The notes under the pieces are model-generated. The model did no database searches. It was given only the letters and a program-made list of their open reading frames with translations, and was not told where the DNA came from. A stretch of 64,000 nt of DNA from Erythrocercus mccallii (lineage: Eukaryota > Chordata > Aves > Passeriformes > Dicruridae), in assembly GCA_013397435.1 (NCBI GenBank), contig VZRG01001551.1, positions 1 to 64,000 on the forward strand. The letters are read 5' to 3'. A program made the position numbers and the translations under genes. This document shows, in pieces, positions 48,901 to 62,200 of the stretch; within the stretch, counting starts at the first letter, position 1, and each line of letters opens with the position of its first letter.

Positions 48901-49814
48901 AAAATCCTATCTAAACATTACAATTTTAATACTTTTAGATTGTCACTGTCAGAAATTATCTAGCATCCTTTTCTCATTACACTATATTAGTTTCTTTAAT
49001 ATGCTTTATTAGTTTCATAAAATGCAAAAACATAAGTGTTCACTGAATATTCCCATCTAGACAGTGATGTGTGCATTAAAAAAATAATAAATTATAAAAT
49101 ACTTTCCAGCAGATTGCCAAGAACTGTATTGGAAGAGAGGGAGATAATATTTCTTTTTTCTTCTCAGTATAAATAGGAAGAGACTAACTACTTAGTGATC
49201 TTGACAGCCCAGTCTGAGAATTCACAATATCTGTGAAGAATTAGATGCAAAAAATTTAAATTTATTTCTTCCTGTTCTTACAGTGATGAGAACTAGTGAT
49301 CCACCCATTTTCTGCTGCTGTTGGACACCAGCAGCACCTCTGATGGAGATGTGCTCAGTGAATGTGCTGTCAGCACTGAGCATGTCTTGGAATCAGATGC
49401 TTGCACTAGGGCTACAGTCAGGCTGGGGCAGGCAGTTGTTACTCTAGCTCAGCATCCTGCATGGATTAATCACCTGATAAAACGCATCAGAGCAGTTGTG
49501 AGAACCCCTGGAGCAGGAATCTGTGACATAGCTCACCTTCCCGAGGAGTTTCTCTTTGCTTTCCTGGGTCTGAGTTTCCTTGAAGTCACTGAGGCTGTGT
49601 ACAGCCTCTCCCAGAGCATTCTGTAACCAGTGTCAGAGTTATCATATCTGCCAGCAGCCACGGCTCAGGGAAATGGGAAATGCTCTTTCTCCACCTCATT
49701 TTTCACCTGAGCCTGCAGTAAGGCACAGAAGATCTTGAGCTGGAAAATGGTGCACATAATAATTTTGTAGTTTTATTGGGATGAAGACTGAAGATGAGTG
49801 CCTATCCAAGGTAC
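42920..49814. other. Intergenic downstream of ENC1, no gene recognised
   Basis: No protein family is recognisable in any frame. The stretch at 44.2-45.0 kb is less AT-rich than its surroundings and has several overlapping short frames, but I cannot assign it. A 101-codon plus-strand frame (49321-49626) follows an acceptor-like site yet has no ATG and no similarity I know. A candidate conserved block (43950-44190) is listed under findings. Confidence 0.5.
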
Positions 49815-50165
49815 ACAAGCATCACACAATCATCCCAGGAGGGCTGAGATTGGGAAGGGCCTCTGGAAATGGTGCAGTCCAACCTCACCCCAGCTTCCTG
49901 CAGGGTCAGTCATAGCAGGTTGCTCAGGGCCATGTCCAGTCAGGTTTGCATATCTCCAAGAATGGATATGCTACAACCTTTCTGGGAAACATGTACCAGT
50001 GTTTTGCCATTCTCAAAGTAAAATATTTTTGCTTATGTAGAAGTGATATTTGTTGTATTTCAGTTATTCAGTTATTCCTTTTCCTGTCACTGGGCCCTGC
50101 TCTGGAGTCTGGATACATCTCCACTCTCTTCCATCAGATAATATATCTCTTCAATTTAGCTATGT
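49815..50165 (-). mobile_element. CR1 LINE 3' fragment (minus orientation)
   Basis: The plus strand reads as reversed CR1. It begins with 'acacaatcatcccaggagggctgagattgggaagggcc', followed by 'gtccaacc', 'gcagggtcagtcatagcaggttgctcagggccatgtccag' and 'atctccaagaatgga'. Further on come 'tctgggaaacatgtaccagtg', 'ttgtatttcag' and 'cctgtcactgggc'. This is the 3' part of the element with many substitutions and no coding remnant. Confidence 0.88.
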
Positions 50166-50424
50166 TTAAAACATAGACAGATGTTTCTCTTTTTAAAACT
50201 ACCTGCTGAAATGGCACAATACTAGAAAGAAGGTTTTAGTACAGTTTGCATTGAATATGTATGGTTTACATAACCTAGTAGTGGCTACCTCTGACCCATA
50301 TAACCAAGATTTGGCACTAAATTAAGAACAAGTATTATCATACACCTGCTAATTTAGAGCCTCTTGTGGAGTGGGCAGCATCTATCAAATCACAAACTCC
50401 ATATATTATTTTGTCTTCTTAATT

Positions 50425-50479
50425 GCTGGACTTGTGATCTGATGGGTCTTTTCCAACCTTAATAATTTTGTGATTCTTT
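50425..50479 (+). mobile_element. Very short CR1 3'-end remnant
   Basis: The bases match the last part of CR1: 'gctggacttgtgatctgatgggtcttttccaacctt', then a worn 'attttgtgattct' tail. Its orientation is opposite to the copy ending 260 bp upstream. It is too short for sub-family assignment. Confidence 0.75.
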
Positions 50480-53400
50480 CACAAGGACTTCTACTCTATA
50501 AACCCTGAATATATTGATCATGCATGCAAGATATAGTCTTCTGCTCCACCACATGCATGTGTGTATTTTCACAGTGCAATAAAGAAAGGATTGATGTTTT
50601 TGTGATAAGGCATTGTCCTGAGGTGACTTTGTGATGCTTGTATCCCCAACTGTCAAAAACTTTCTAAATCTTCCACCTCTTTAGGACAGCGAGAATTTTT
50701 ATTTAATATTATTGTTTTTTCATGCTTGTGAATACTTTGCTTGTTAAATAAACAAAGTTTTTTCCACTTTTCTCAAAAGACATCTTTTCCCAAACCAATA
50801 AAGAGAAGAGCTGCTTGAACCTACTTCTAGAGAGATCCCTTTTGAATGTTTCCCCCCAGAATTTGCCCTAAGCCAGGACAGGCACTTAAAAGTCATTGTT
50901 ATTTTATAGACAGGCTGTAGCTTTCCAAAGGACCAGGTAGATAATCTCTGGGATGGGGGGCGGTTGATTAGTAAATATATTAAAATCTGTAAGGTTTGGA
51001 AGGAAAATATTTCCGGTTGTTATCCAGTAAGTGACACTTAGTACCTGTAGATGGATCTTTATTCTGAATCTTTTTGGTAATGCAGTGCTCACAAGGAAAT
51101 TAGTGGGAAATTGGTGTGTGAAACGGAGCATGACTTATGCAGACCTAAAAAGCACAAATCTTGGTAATTGTGCATTCTTTTGGTACTGATATATTGTAGG
51201 CAGAGGTGTTTTTGAAAATTCTAAAATTACAGTATAAGGAGCTTTTTTAAGGTGCCACAAGTTTATTAGCAAGTGACTAAATAGTGTATTGTGTTTAGTA
51301 AATAGAATAAATAGAGTAAATAAATAATGTATACGGTTTATTCACCAGCTCAGTGTTATAATCTGTGCTACAGATCAGAAAGAGAAAACTAGTTGCATTT
51401 GTTTTGTTTTGACACTTCCAAACCAACTCCCCGCCCTGCCCCCCCCCAAAAAGTGGAGAGTGCCTTGACTGTGGCCATTGCCCACAAACCTTCTCTCAAG
51501 CAGGTCTATGTGGGTAAAAATATCTCCAGAACAGGGAGAATTTTGTAGGGAGGAACCCTTGCACATTCAACACATATTGTTTCTCTTTTCCATGAATTTT
51601 AGCCATAATCTTTCACCTACTGTTTTTGAACCATGACAGTTTTAAAAAAAAATTTCAACCAAAAAAATTGAATGTTACTTTTTCAAGATATTTGCTATTA
51701 AAAAGGAACTTGAAATAGTTAAAATGTTTACTTCTTTCTCTTTGCATTAAAGAAAAGTGATCATAGTGCCACAGGCCTGAGCTATAAAGGGTTGCAAGAG
51801 CTGTTGGACTATCAGATCAGTGCTGAATATCTGTATATGAATTTCAGTTTCCAGCCTCCCTCAGGTATCACTTAGTGTGATTCAGATATTCATATCTAAT
51901 GCTGCTTTCATCTGATCATACATAATCTCTCTGCAGCCTTCTCAACAGGGTGGCTTTTGTTGGTAAGGCCTGTCAGAGGTGTTCAGGAACTGAAATCTCT
52001 CTGCCTCCAATGGAAGAAATCTCAGACTTGCTCGTAACATTGAATTTGGCATTTGAATTAATGCAGATTAGTATTTATCAGCTTGAGAAATTTTAAAAAA
52101 ATCTCTGATGCTGCTATGTCTACCAAAAATATATCTGTTTTTAAATCTACAGGAGTGTCTGTACACTGTGAAAATGTACCATTATATAAGCCCGTGTTCT
52201 CTGCAGGACTTGTCCTGACTGCAAAGCCAATGAGATTCAAGTCTAACTGTTATTGCTAAGAATCTTACAGGTGCATCTGCTTGAATAATCAAGTGAAAAC
52301 TTCAGTTTCGGTTATGTAGAATAAATGTGTGGAAGCAGCAGGTTGTTCTACCACATAAAGTATGAAGAATAAGGAATTGTGTCTCCCATCTGGAGGCAAT
52401 CTTTCCTAAATGCTGAATATGACGTGCTTTGAACAGCGTCAAGTTTTGGGTCCAGTTCATGACAAAGTATTGAAGAGTTTGGCTAAGAGTTGTGTACTGC
52501 AGGACTGTCCCTGCTGTCAGCAAGGAGGAGATTGGGCTGATTGTGATTTTGTGATTGCTGCTGAGGACACTGTACAGAGGCCATGCTCTGTGACCTCTCT
52601 GTGCCCTTCCCTGTGAATATGGGAAGGATGGGGTTTCATAACCCTTTCATCACCAGAAGGTGATGGGGAGCTGTGATGTGCTCCAAGGGAACTTCATTAG
52701 GCACTGCTGGGAAGCATACTCCTTTGGAGAATTCGGGAGCAAAGCAAAATAGCTTCTAGTTTCCCTGGGGAGGAACAAAGGGCTGAAAAAATGGTGGGAT
52801 GAGGAAATGTTCATGAAAGGTGGCCTTTGTCAGCAACTTTCACCTCTTGATTGATGCTGGGCGTTGGAGTGACTTACACAAACAGAACAAGCTGCATGGC
52901 ATTGCACTTTGCTGACTTTAACCACAGCAGGTTTTGCCTTTTGCATGTTGTGATCAGTTTTTGGTCAGTGAATTGAGACAGATCACTCCTGTTGAAAAGT
53001 ATGCAATGAAGAGGTAAAAACATCCCATTACAAGAACAGAATCTACTCCTCAATCAGTAATATCTCTAAGTTAGTAAATTTAGGAGAATGTATATTTGCC
53101 CTGGCAGAAAGTATGCCTAGCCCTGTTGTAAAATTAAGCACAACAGATTAGTGGTTTAATTTACTGGCAAACGTGTAGCCCATGGGTTCTCGTTTGCTCA
53201 GCCATGGGAAAAGCCTTGGTTGTCAGTTCTTCTTCTTGCCAGGGGAGAAGTGATGACAGCTGAAGATTTATTTGTCACACTTCCCTCTTTGAATGAGGAA
53301 AGAGTCCAAAGGGATGATTAAATAAGCAGAATTACTTAGAGGAGATATGTGAAAGGACAGAGGAAACTGAGGTAGAGCTTTGCAAAACCTAACCTAACTG

Positions 53401-55550
53401 GTAGAGAAAGAAACCTCCCAACAGTGACAGCTATACAGAGACCAGGAAGCAGAGATAGGAGACTACTTCTGCTGGAAAAGCAAATCACAAGAGATAGCAA
53501 GAACTGGGTACAAGGCAGACAGTCCTGAGAAGACCAAGAGTATAGTTTTCAGCTGAATTCAGGACTGTGAACACAATCGGTATAGGGAGCACCACCATAC
53601 AACTTGTCTCTTGAGGTCTTTTATGCAGCTTCTATTCTGAAATACTCAGCCAGATTTTACCCTATGAAAAAAACCCCAGCTGATTTGTACGAAATGCAAG
53701 CAGTTAGGATGCTTTTGTATCAGATTTTGTCCTGTTTTCAGCCCCATCTGCTAAGGTATTACAGTAATTGAAGACTTTCTTCATAGAGTTGCATCGTGGT
53801 GTGTCACTCTTGCCTGGTATTCTGTCAGCTCACTGAGCAGCACAGGCTTCCCAAGCCCTTCCACAGGAAGGTTAGGACTACACAGGCAGGAAATGGGACT
53901 TTTCTGGGAAGGGAGAGCTGATATGCAAGAGGGAATAAGTAAGAACAGGCTCTTTAGAAAAACCTGGAATTGACTTCCTGTGTATCAAAGGCCAAATAAA
54001 TTACACTTCTGCTCACATTCAGCTGACTTCTCTGAATCAAAGCTTACCAGCATGTGTGTATGTACACACGTATAAATACAGGTGTAAACACAGAAAACAC
54101 CCTTGCTCTCATGCTCAGCTGTCCTTTGCAGCTGCCACGTGTGCTCAGCACACTGCTTGAATTCAATCATTTGTATGCTGATAAGGATGGAGTAAGAAGT
54201 TGAACAGGGCAGAAGAGACACCTGCACTGGACTTGAATAAATCTTTCAAATCTAGGCTGTAAGCTAGAGAAGTATTATCAAATTAAATATTTTATTATGC
54301 AGGAAGTTACTGCAAATGTTCAGAGTATTACATTTAAGAGGAAGAGTGCAGCACCATTTTTTTAGCAACGAACTGGACATAATTTAAAGTTAGTGCTATA
54401 TGCTGTGGCTAGACCATAATTTTTTCTGTTCGTGGCCTGGACTGACAGAAAGTTGTGTGGGGATAGATAACATTATTCTAAATCTGATGAATTAAGCCTT
54501 GTAGAGGGTCAGACTGTGTTAGCTGAAACACTAGAACTTGCTGAGAGTACCAGCCTGAGCCGGGTGCTACTTGTTGGCTTGGGGCAGGAAGACAATTCTG
54601 CCTGACTGAATGACACCCCGCACACAATTTAGCACTGCATCTGAAAGAACTTTCCACAACTGATAGGAGGCCTTATCAAAACACATTTAAAATCTTGCCT
54701 TTGGGAAGTCTGATTTTGCAGTTTAACTTTAGGATCTAAGAACAGCCCAAATGTGCTCCCGTAGCTGATATATTTGTTTTGTGCCCACTGACACAGATCC
54801 CAGGAACCAGATGGTTTCTGGTGTATTTGTTCTTACAAGTCCACAGTGGAAGGCTTCATACTGTGCATTGGCAAAGAGGAACAGAGAATCTTGTGTGGGT
54901 GATTCTACTGAGCAATCAATTGAATAGAAGGAGTCACAGGGATATAACCATGCAAACTGTAATTTTTATTGCTTTATGCTGTGATAACAAGGGATGAAAA
55001 AAGTTTGTGTTGTGGGACAAATACAAGTTCAGATTTGCCGGAGCCTTAAATAGCATACAGACTTCTGGACCACCTTACTCTGAAAAATAATGAGCTGGAT
55101 GGCTAGAAAAAACACAGGAAAATTTGTTTAAAGTGAAATATCTTGACATGTAAAGATAGCACACACACACTTTTTCTCTGGTCAGCTTGACTATCATAAA
55201 TAATAATGTGCTAATATTGGACCTATGCTAATCAGTTCCTTACTGCCCTCCCACCTCTCCAGTACAGCACCTGCCTAGAAGTGAGTGCCTGGAGGTGACA
55301 GAGTGACCTGCCTTGCAGCCAGCACCTGTGAGAGAGAGCCCAGGTGTGCCACCACTGCTGGGCTCTGGTGAGCTCTGTTGTGCCCATGAAGCTGTCAGGA
55401 CACATGCACCTTCCCTTTCACCCTCAACGCTATCAAAAGAAACAAGACAATTCAAAACAGAGGCACTCAAGCTAGTGGATAAATGGAAAATCTCTTCTTC
55501 TGGTTAGAGCCTAACCTGTATTTTCAGCCCTGTGTTCTCATTCTCATTCT

Positions 55551-55582
55551 TTTATTTATTTGTTTGTTTGTTTGTTTATTTT
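55551..55582. repeat. TTTA/TTTG microsatellite
   Basis: About 32 bases of ttta units run into four tttg units and back to ttta. It is a simple tetranucleotide repeat likely to vary in length. Confidence 0.85.
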
Positions 55583-56112
55583 AATGTCTCTTCTGAAAGA
55601 GCTTAAGAAAGAGTCTTTAATTAACCAGTAAACAGAGTCTCTTGCCACTAAGGAGTAGATTTAGAGGATCCCTCTAATTACTGGAACCAGATTGATTGCA
55701 AATACCAGTTTGGTCCCTGCTCAAGTGAAGTGAGGTTCTCGTAAAGTGTTACAAAAAGCTTTCATTTGCATCATGCCTCCACTCCAACCAACGTTGCTAT
55801 TACATAAAGGGAGGACTTGTTTAAATCCATATGTTCATGTAGTTCAGTTGTTTGAACTGGAAAGGGAGGAGAATTGGATTCACATGACAGCTCATGAAAT
55901 TTAAAGTGGAATTCTCACAGCTGATTTCTTGTCATGTGACTATGTGTCTCACAATGTGTCTTGACAGTCCAATTGAACAAGTCAGAAGTTGACCAAGAAC
56001 ACTGTTATATTAAGTGAATTCTCTAAGTCAAGGTTTATAAGTACTTTGGAGGACTTTCTTACTGACATTCTTCTAGAACTCCTTCCTACCTTGAGCTGTT
56101 TTTCCTGTCTGA

Positions 56113-56260
56113 CAGAATTACAGAATCATTATGTTAGTAAAGACCTCTGAGATCTTTGAGTCCAACCTTGTCAACTAGATTATGGCAGTAAGTGCCACAT
56201 CCAGTCATTTCTTGAACATGATTCTTCCAAGTAAGCACTGAGGGCTCTCAATGTGTTGCT
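56113..56260 (-). mobile_element. CR1 LINE 3'-end fragment (minus orientation)
   Basis: The plus strand shows the reversed CR1 3' end: 'cagaattacagaatcatta', then 'aaagacctctgagatctttgagtccaacct'. These are followed by 'aagtgccacatccagtcatttcttgaacatgattcttccaag'. Similarity fades after about 56240. Confidence 0.82.
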
Positions 56261-58919
56261 GTTTTCCTTCTGTGCTTTGTCCCTACTACTTAGGTATACA
56301 AAATTTTGTTAATTTAACTTCTCTTAATGCCTGTCCTTTTTGGAATCATCTGGTTTAAATTTTGCTTACCTGCTTAGTATGAAACAAGTCTTCTCTGCCT
56401 GACTACATAAGGAAGTCACAAGTCATTAACAGCTTGTGTTAAACTACTCGGTGGGAATACACAATCTGCCTACAGTGATATGTTTTGCTAAGGTGGGAAA
56501 AAAATATACTGAATGCTGCCAAGTAAGAATGATGATTCATCTGGGGAGATAGCTGAAGGACTTTGCCCTGTCCCAAAAATCATTTAAGTTGCCTGAAGAA
56601 AGTCCAAACGAATGTAAAATACTTCCATTTGAAACATCAGCTCCCCTCCAGCAGCAGCTCCACTGGAGCTGCTTGCTCTCAGTGCCAGAAGGTGTTGTTA
56701 GAACAGGTTTGACCAGTTACTGCAATTTAGAGAACTGTTTAAATAGCTTTATACTAGTGTTGCTGGATTAATCTGTGTGAAAATATCCCTATTGCTTCAG
56801 CCACCACCACAGTGCTCTAGGATGAACCTTTACCTCTGATCCAAGAGTTACTGAGCAGCATTGGTGCCTGGGTTTAGCCCAAACACTGTGTCAGCAGCAG
56901 CAGTGCCCAAATTCCTGGCTCTACAAGCATGGGATTGAGAAGAACTAAGGGAGTGGGAAAAAAATGTTTGACTGAAACAGCTAAGGAAGAATACAATGAG
57001 ATCCTGTGGCTCTTTCTGCAGAAGAATGGCCTTCTGTTTTTCTATGTTGCTTCAGGGTGTGTGTCAGTCAGCTCTGCTTTTGGATGTAATTTCAAAACAG
57101 CTGGTAAATAATGATCTGTGGAGGAGAAGGCTTTCAGCTCTTAGTAATGACCAAATTATAGAAGGAAAGGATAGAGAGGTTCAATGGCTATTGATTGGGA
57201 GCAATTCACATACAGGGAAGGGAACAGTGGGGAGGCATTCATTACTAGGTGGAGAACAATACAAACAGAAAAGATCCAGGCCTGCTGGGGTTAGTGGCTG
57301 CAGTATCTCTATCTATTATTAAATACAACAAAATGTAAAAGCAAAATGTAATCTGTTATTGTTGTAATACCATATGTCAAATATATCTCACCTCACAGCA
57401 TGCAGATGTTTCAACCAACACCCAGAGCAAGATGTCCAGCATAAGAAACAAGAAAACAAGTGTTTTCAGATGTCAGAGCATAAGAAAACAGGGGAAAGAT
57501 GAAGTGGAGATACATTTTGGGGGCTCTGCTGTTATAGTGCTCTGGAGGAATTACAGACATCAGGCTATCAGTGTTGATTCTTAAGTGCTTATTGTAATGC
57601 CTGCTGATGCATTTCTGGTTCTTTTATTCCTCCTTATGGGAAAATATGATGGGAATGTTCTATTTTCCTTCTTTCTCCAAAATCTGCTCAGGATCAAATA
57701 GACTGAAAGCAGAGCAGTGGATACATCAGCCTCTTATTTGGCCTACCAGCCAGGTATTGGCAATGATGTCTGCTACTGATTTTATCTCACAGATCTCTTC
57801 AACAAGCACTTAAGGTCCTAATATATTATTCCAGAATTCATACTGCAAATATTAATGTACACTTTAGTCTCAAAGGAATTATGATCCAGTTTTCACTAGA
57901 GGAAGAAAAAGGCTAACAGCTGAAACTGATTTTTTGGATAAAACAATAGCAGAAAGGTTAGTGGCTTAGTCTCTGGGCTCATAAATCTCTAGATAGAACT
58001 GAATTCTTGTTTCTCATATGTAAAGTGAAAATGGATTTTTTCATAGTGTGGTGTTAATACAGCAGAACTGCATGAGAGTTCTCAAACAGTGGATATGTGA
58101 AGTCACTGAAGATAACAGGTTACTGTACATCATCTGATCTGCAGGTTCCTACGTCTGCTCCTCCTCCATGGTCAGGGTGAGCCAGTTTGAAATTGTGTGC
58201 CCTTTGATGAAAGATGGATGAACCAGTTTTCATTTGCCCAGTGATACTGTGAGATGAAAACATCCATAAAGGGGCCATTACTGTGGGAAAAAATTGACTA
58301 CTAGCTTACAATCCAATGTCTTTCTCCACAGGATCATCCACAAAGCAAAGTCCAGAAAATACTGATGCCTGTGGCAGCTGTGCTGTGTTGCATTTCTGTC
58401 TCCTGTGCAGTGGTCCCTAGCAGTGGTTAGTGCTTCAGATATGTTCTCTCTTGACTAGTGGAAAGATGTATACTTCTGGGGCTATTAACCCAGCCGACTT
58501 TGAGAAGATCACAAGAACAGCAGCCACCACAGTCCTGCTCTGTCTCATTTAGTATATTGGCTGCCAGTGATCTTTAGCATATACTCCATACAAAGGAAAG
58601 CACAAAGCATTCCTCAGCTCTTTGGATTTTTTAAAATACTGCAACTATTTCCATCTTATAAATTTGCTCTTGCTTAGTCCTATCCTAATTGGGATCAGGC
58701 TGGCTAGATAAGCTATTGGTCTTTCATCTATATAATATGCTTTTGGCCTGAGGCAAAACTAGAGTTGCTCAGTAATGTCAGAAGAACCAAACTAAAATAA
58801 ACATCCACTTCTGATGTATTTTCTCCAAGGCTTTCATTTGTGTGTAAAATATTCAATCTAGCTGAAAGCTGTGGTAACTTCTTCAGGCAGTGGCTTTTGC
58901 TTTCCTTTAGAGGAAGACT

Positions 58920-59290
58920 ATTACAAGGATTATCAGTTGAAGCGACAAGGTGCTTATTCTGCTCTCATTTCCACCAGCCTGGATCAGGACTAATTCTATT
59001 GACTTCAAGGAATTAGTCGCTGTGAGGGAAGAATGTGGGTGAAAAGGTGCTCAGAAAGCTGCAGCAGCATTTTGATGCCGATTAGCACTGTTAAGCACCA
59101 GCAATCTGCTGCTGCGAGCCAGAAGCTTTCTAGAATTAGCGAGAGTGCTCTGAGCCCAGCAACAATCGAGTTCACTTGCATGAGGGCAGTGCTTTTAAAG
59201 GGGTATTTGATAAAATATATACCAGATTCGTCCCCTCCATTTGTACTGCCTTTTGAAAATCCACTTCTTCTATTCTGTTTTGTTTGTATG
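58920..59290. promoter_or_regulatory. CpG-retaining block, candidate conserved non-coding element
   Basis: About 300 bases keep seven CpG dinucleotides (near 58943, 59018, 59079, 59115, 59139, 59168 and 59229), while the preceding 300 bases have essentially none. The block contains AATTAGTCGC, GCAGCAGCATTTTGATGCCGATTAGC and CAATCGAG, words typical of constrained enhancers rather than drifted AT-rich DNA. No coding frame or repeat explains it. It lies 22 kb downstream of the ENC1 stop codon. The enhancer role is inference. Confidence 0.35.
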
Positions 59291-62200
59291 ATTCTCAAGC
59301 ATTGATCCTTACAGTGGAGTTTAACATTTCACTTCCTATCTTACTTCCATCCTGTCAAATAAAGTTTCAAATAACTGGAACCACTTGTCTTTCATGATCA
59401 AAGTGATAGAGAGACTTGTGTTCTCAAGCTTTCTTGGCAACATGTCAAGAACAAACCCTCCTTGTGCATAATATATAATAATACGTTTTGTTGCACGGAT
59501 ATATTTGTTTGAAGAAGTGGTGGCTGCACATATTTTAGGAAGACCATGAGAAATACAATTTAAGAAATACAAGAAAAACTAAAATCAGACTTAGAGGGAT
59601 TTAGTTTTGCTATAGGGAAACAACAGATTCATGATCAGATAGGACCTTATGATCTTGAGTTTGACTGGCTGTATAATTTAGGCTAAAGAATGTTTTTTAC
59701 TATTTCTTGCAGTGAGGTTACTTGTGCCCTTCATAAGCTTTTCCAGTTAGTGATATTGCTTAGTAATTTATTTAAACTCAATTGCAATATTATAAAATGC
59801 AGAGTAAATTTGCCAGTTATTTTTCTGATTTCATATGCTGTGGGGTCAGTGACCTGCAAAACCTTTATGATCCCTGTGTTGTGAGAAGAACTCAAGGGCT
59901 GAAGTCATGGTGCCCTCTGAGTCTCAAGAAAATCTACAGGTCAATAACCTTTTATTTCTGACCTTTTAACTGGCTCTAGTGGGCCATGAAGACCGAAATG
60001 CCAGTTCTTTCAGATTCCTGGGAAGCTTCAAGCCTCTTGAATCTAATTCTCTCTGAGAGTTTTGCTCTCATGTATTCAGGTCACTGATATTGCAAAAGCA
60101 ACTTGCAACCATGTGCAAGGGGGAAAATTTGGGGCAGCCGGGGTTGGGTAGCCAGTGCTATACAGAGAACTCGAGGCAGTTGTGTAGCTCGGGAACCACT
60201 CTTCTGCCTGGTGTCACCTAACCATGCCTTTCCAGGAAAAACAGGGATGCAGATTCTTCATGTGTTTTATCTGGATGAGGCCAGTCAATTCACTGGTCTC
60301 AGAGTAGCTTCTCTCCCACTCTGCTGTGTTCTCCACTGTAAACTCCACTACTTCCATTTCAGTCATTCTTTTCCTTTCTTCATCTTTTTCTTTCTTCATA
60401 TTTTCCTTTTTTTAAGAATGGCTTGTCTAACTATGCTAAAATCAACTGTCTATTCTCCTAACTTTCCTACTAATACCTAATTTGCAGGCTTCTAAATGTT
60501 ATAAATCATCTCAGGACTGTTTTGAAGACAGATTCAAGATATGTTGACTTTGAGGGACTGAGGGGTAAAACTCTAATTTTGTTCAATGCCACCAACATGC
60601 AGCCACTCTACTGGTGGAGACAAAGCCCATTTTCCCCCTCTTTCTTTTCTTTCTCCCCATCTGAAAATCATATTGAAATCAAATATCATGTTTTAGGATC
60701 TCTTGCACTCCAGCCAGGAGAATGAAAATCAGGGGTTGTTTCAAAGGATGAAACCAGGAGCTGACCTCTTTGAGACTTTTCTCTTGTCCACTTTTTGAAC
60801 ATGTGCATGCAGATGCATGTACACATGCATTCATGCTGAATGGGAAAATACTGTCATGCAGAGTCATATTCTCTTATTCTGCTTGTCCTTCACTATCAGT
60901 TGCAGAAACCATTGTCATTGTCAGCAGGGTAATGGTGTCTGTCCTGTCTCAGAGAGAAGGGAAGACCCCACAGAAATGGCAACACCAGTCTACATTGATT
61001 GCTCCCAAGCAAAAGTATGAAGGAATGTGAAAGTCTCATCAGAGACCTCTCTCAAACCCCAATCCTATCAGGCACTGAGGCTGAAACCTTGCTGGTGTTG
61101 CAACTGAAGAATGTTCTGCAGAGCACAGAGGGCCAAATGACTTGTGTGCACTCAGGTGGATCACAGGTACTTGGTAGGTGCCTGCAGCAGCATTGGTGTA
61201 GAGGGAATAGCATTCCAGAATTATGGTTGTAGTTTCAGAACAGATCAGCTGCTGACCTACACTCCTGTGTTGGCTGTTCTGTAAGGCCTCCTTCTTTTTC
61301 AATATAAATATGTGAAAAAGACTGTGCTGTCATACCTGTATCCATGAAGCCTTCCTTAAAACTGAGAAATTGAATCCTATTTGCAAGTTAAAGATTTACT
61401 TCCCCTTCATCTCTGTACTCTGAGATAACTGGAACATGTATTGAGCAGAGCTGTGGAAGATTAGGAAAAGTTATTTTTGCCATTTAAAGAGACTGTGGGA
61501 ATCCCTGAGCACTGTCCAGCCCTACAGGTGTGAGTGCACTGTGGGACTCTGTGCTCAGTGCTGCTCTGGCAGGAGGAACAGTCCATGCAGTTACTGCCTT
61601 CAGCACAACCACTCCTGATGGCAGCTGGCTTCACTAGAGCTGTCAGGAGCCTGGGGTCAGAATGACCATTCCACATCCTGGAAAATTGCCTGCTGTGGCT
61701 ATCTGGGGCCTTGCTCATCACAAGGCTCAAGCAGACCAAGTTTCTACAGCTGCAGTTCTGGGTTGTGGGTCACTGGAAAATGTAAGAGTAATTAATTGAT
61801 CTATTCAACTTTGGCTATCTGGGTCACTGAAAACCAGTTCCTAGGGAATGTTTCAGGGCCAATGATGCTAAAACATCTTTAGGCCTTTTCTGATGCACTA
61901 AATTCCTGGAGCAGGCTCATCTATGACAGCTCAATGCTATGTTTCCTTCCTGTTCTGGACTGGTGTGGGCAGCAGCCTGTCCAGACTTATGGTTCCAATT
62001 CTTGGGCCAGCTCCAGGACTGAAGCATGACAGGACACTTTCCATCTCTATACCCGACCTCCTTACAGGTACGCAGAACATGACATTTAGTTTCATTGAGG
62101 AACAAATCTGGTTTGTTTTCAATGTATCAAGGACTGGATATTTTTTGGAATGCTCTTGAAATAAACTGGATCTCTTCAACAGAGCCACACAACTGTCAGA

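Larger units (their letters stand above)
50480..58919. other. Intergenic, no gene recognised
   Basis: AT-rich sequence with frames of 108 codons or fewer and no recognisable product. It includes a C-run at about 51438-51447, a TTTA/TTTG microsatellite at 55551-55582 and a CR1 fragment at 56113-56260 (listed separately). No CpG island or RNA gene was seen. Confidence 0.55.

Noticed and set aside
49321..49626. 101-codon plus-strand frame after an acceptor-like tract
   Set aside because: The frame lacks an ATG (it begins TTG) and a stop lies at 49297-49299. No donor follows and I recognise no similarity. An unannotated exon cannot be excluded without RNA data.
60103..60480. 125-codon plus-strand frame
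   Set aside because: It starts without ATG and ends in low-complexity Phe-rich sequence from a T-rich tract. Similarity to known proteins was not evident.
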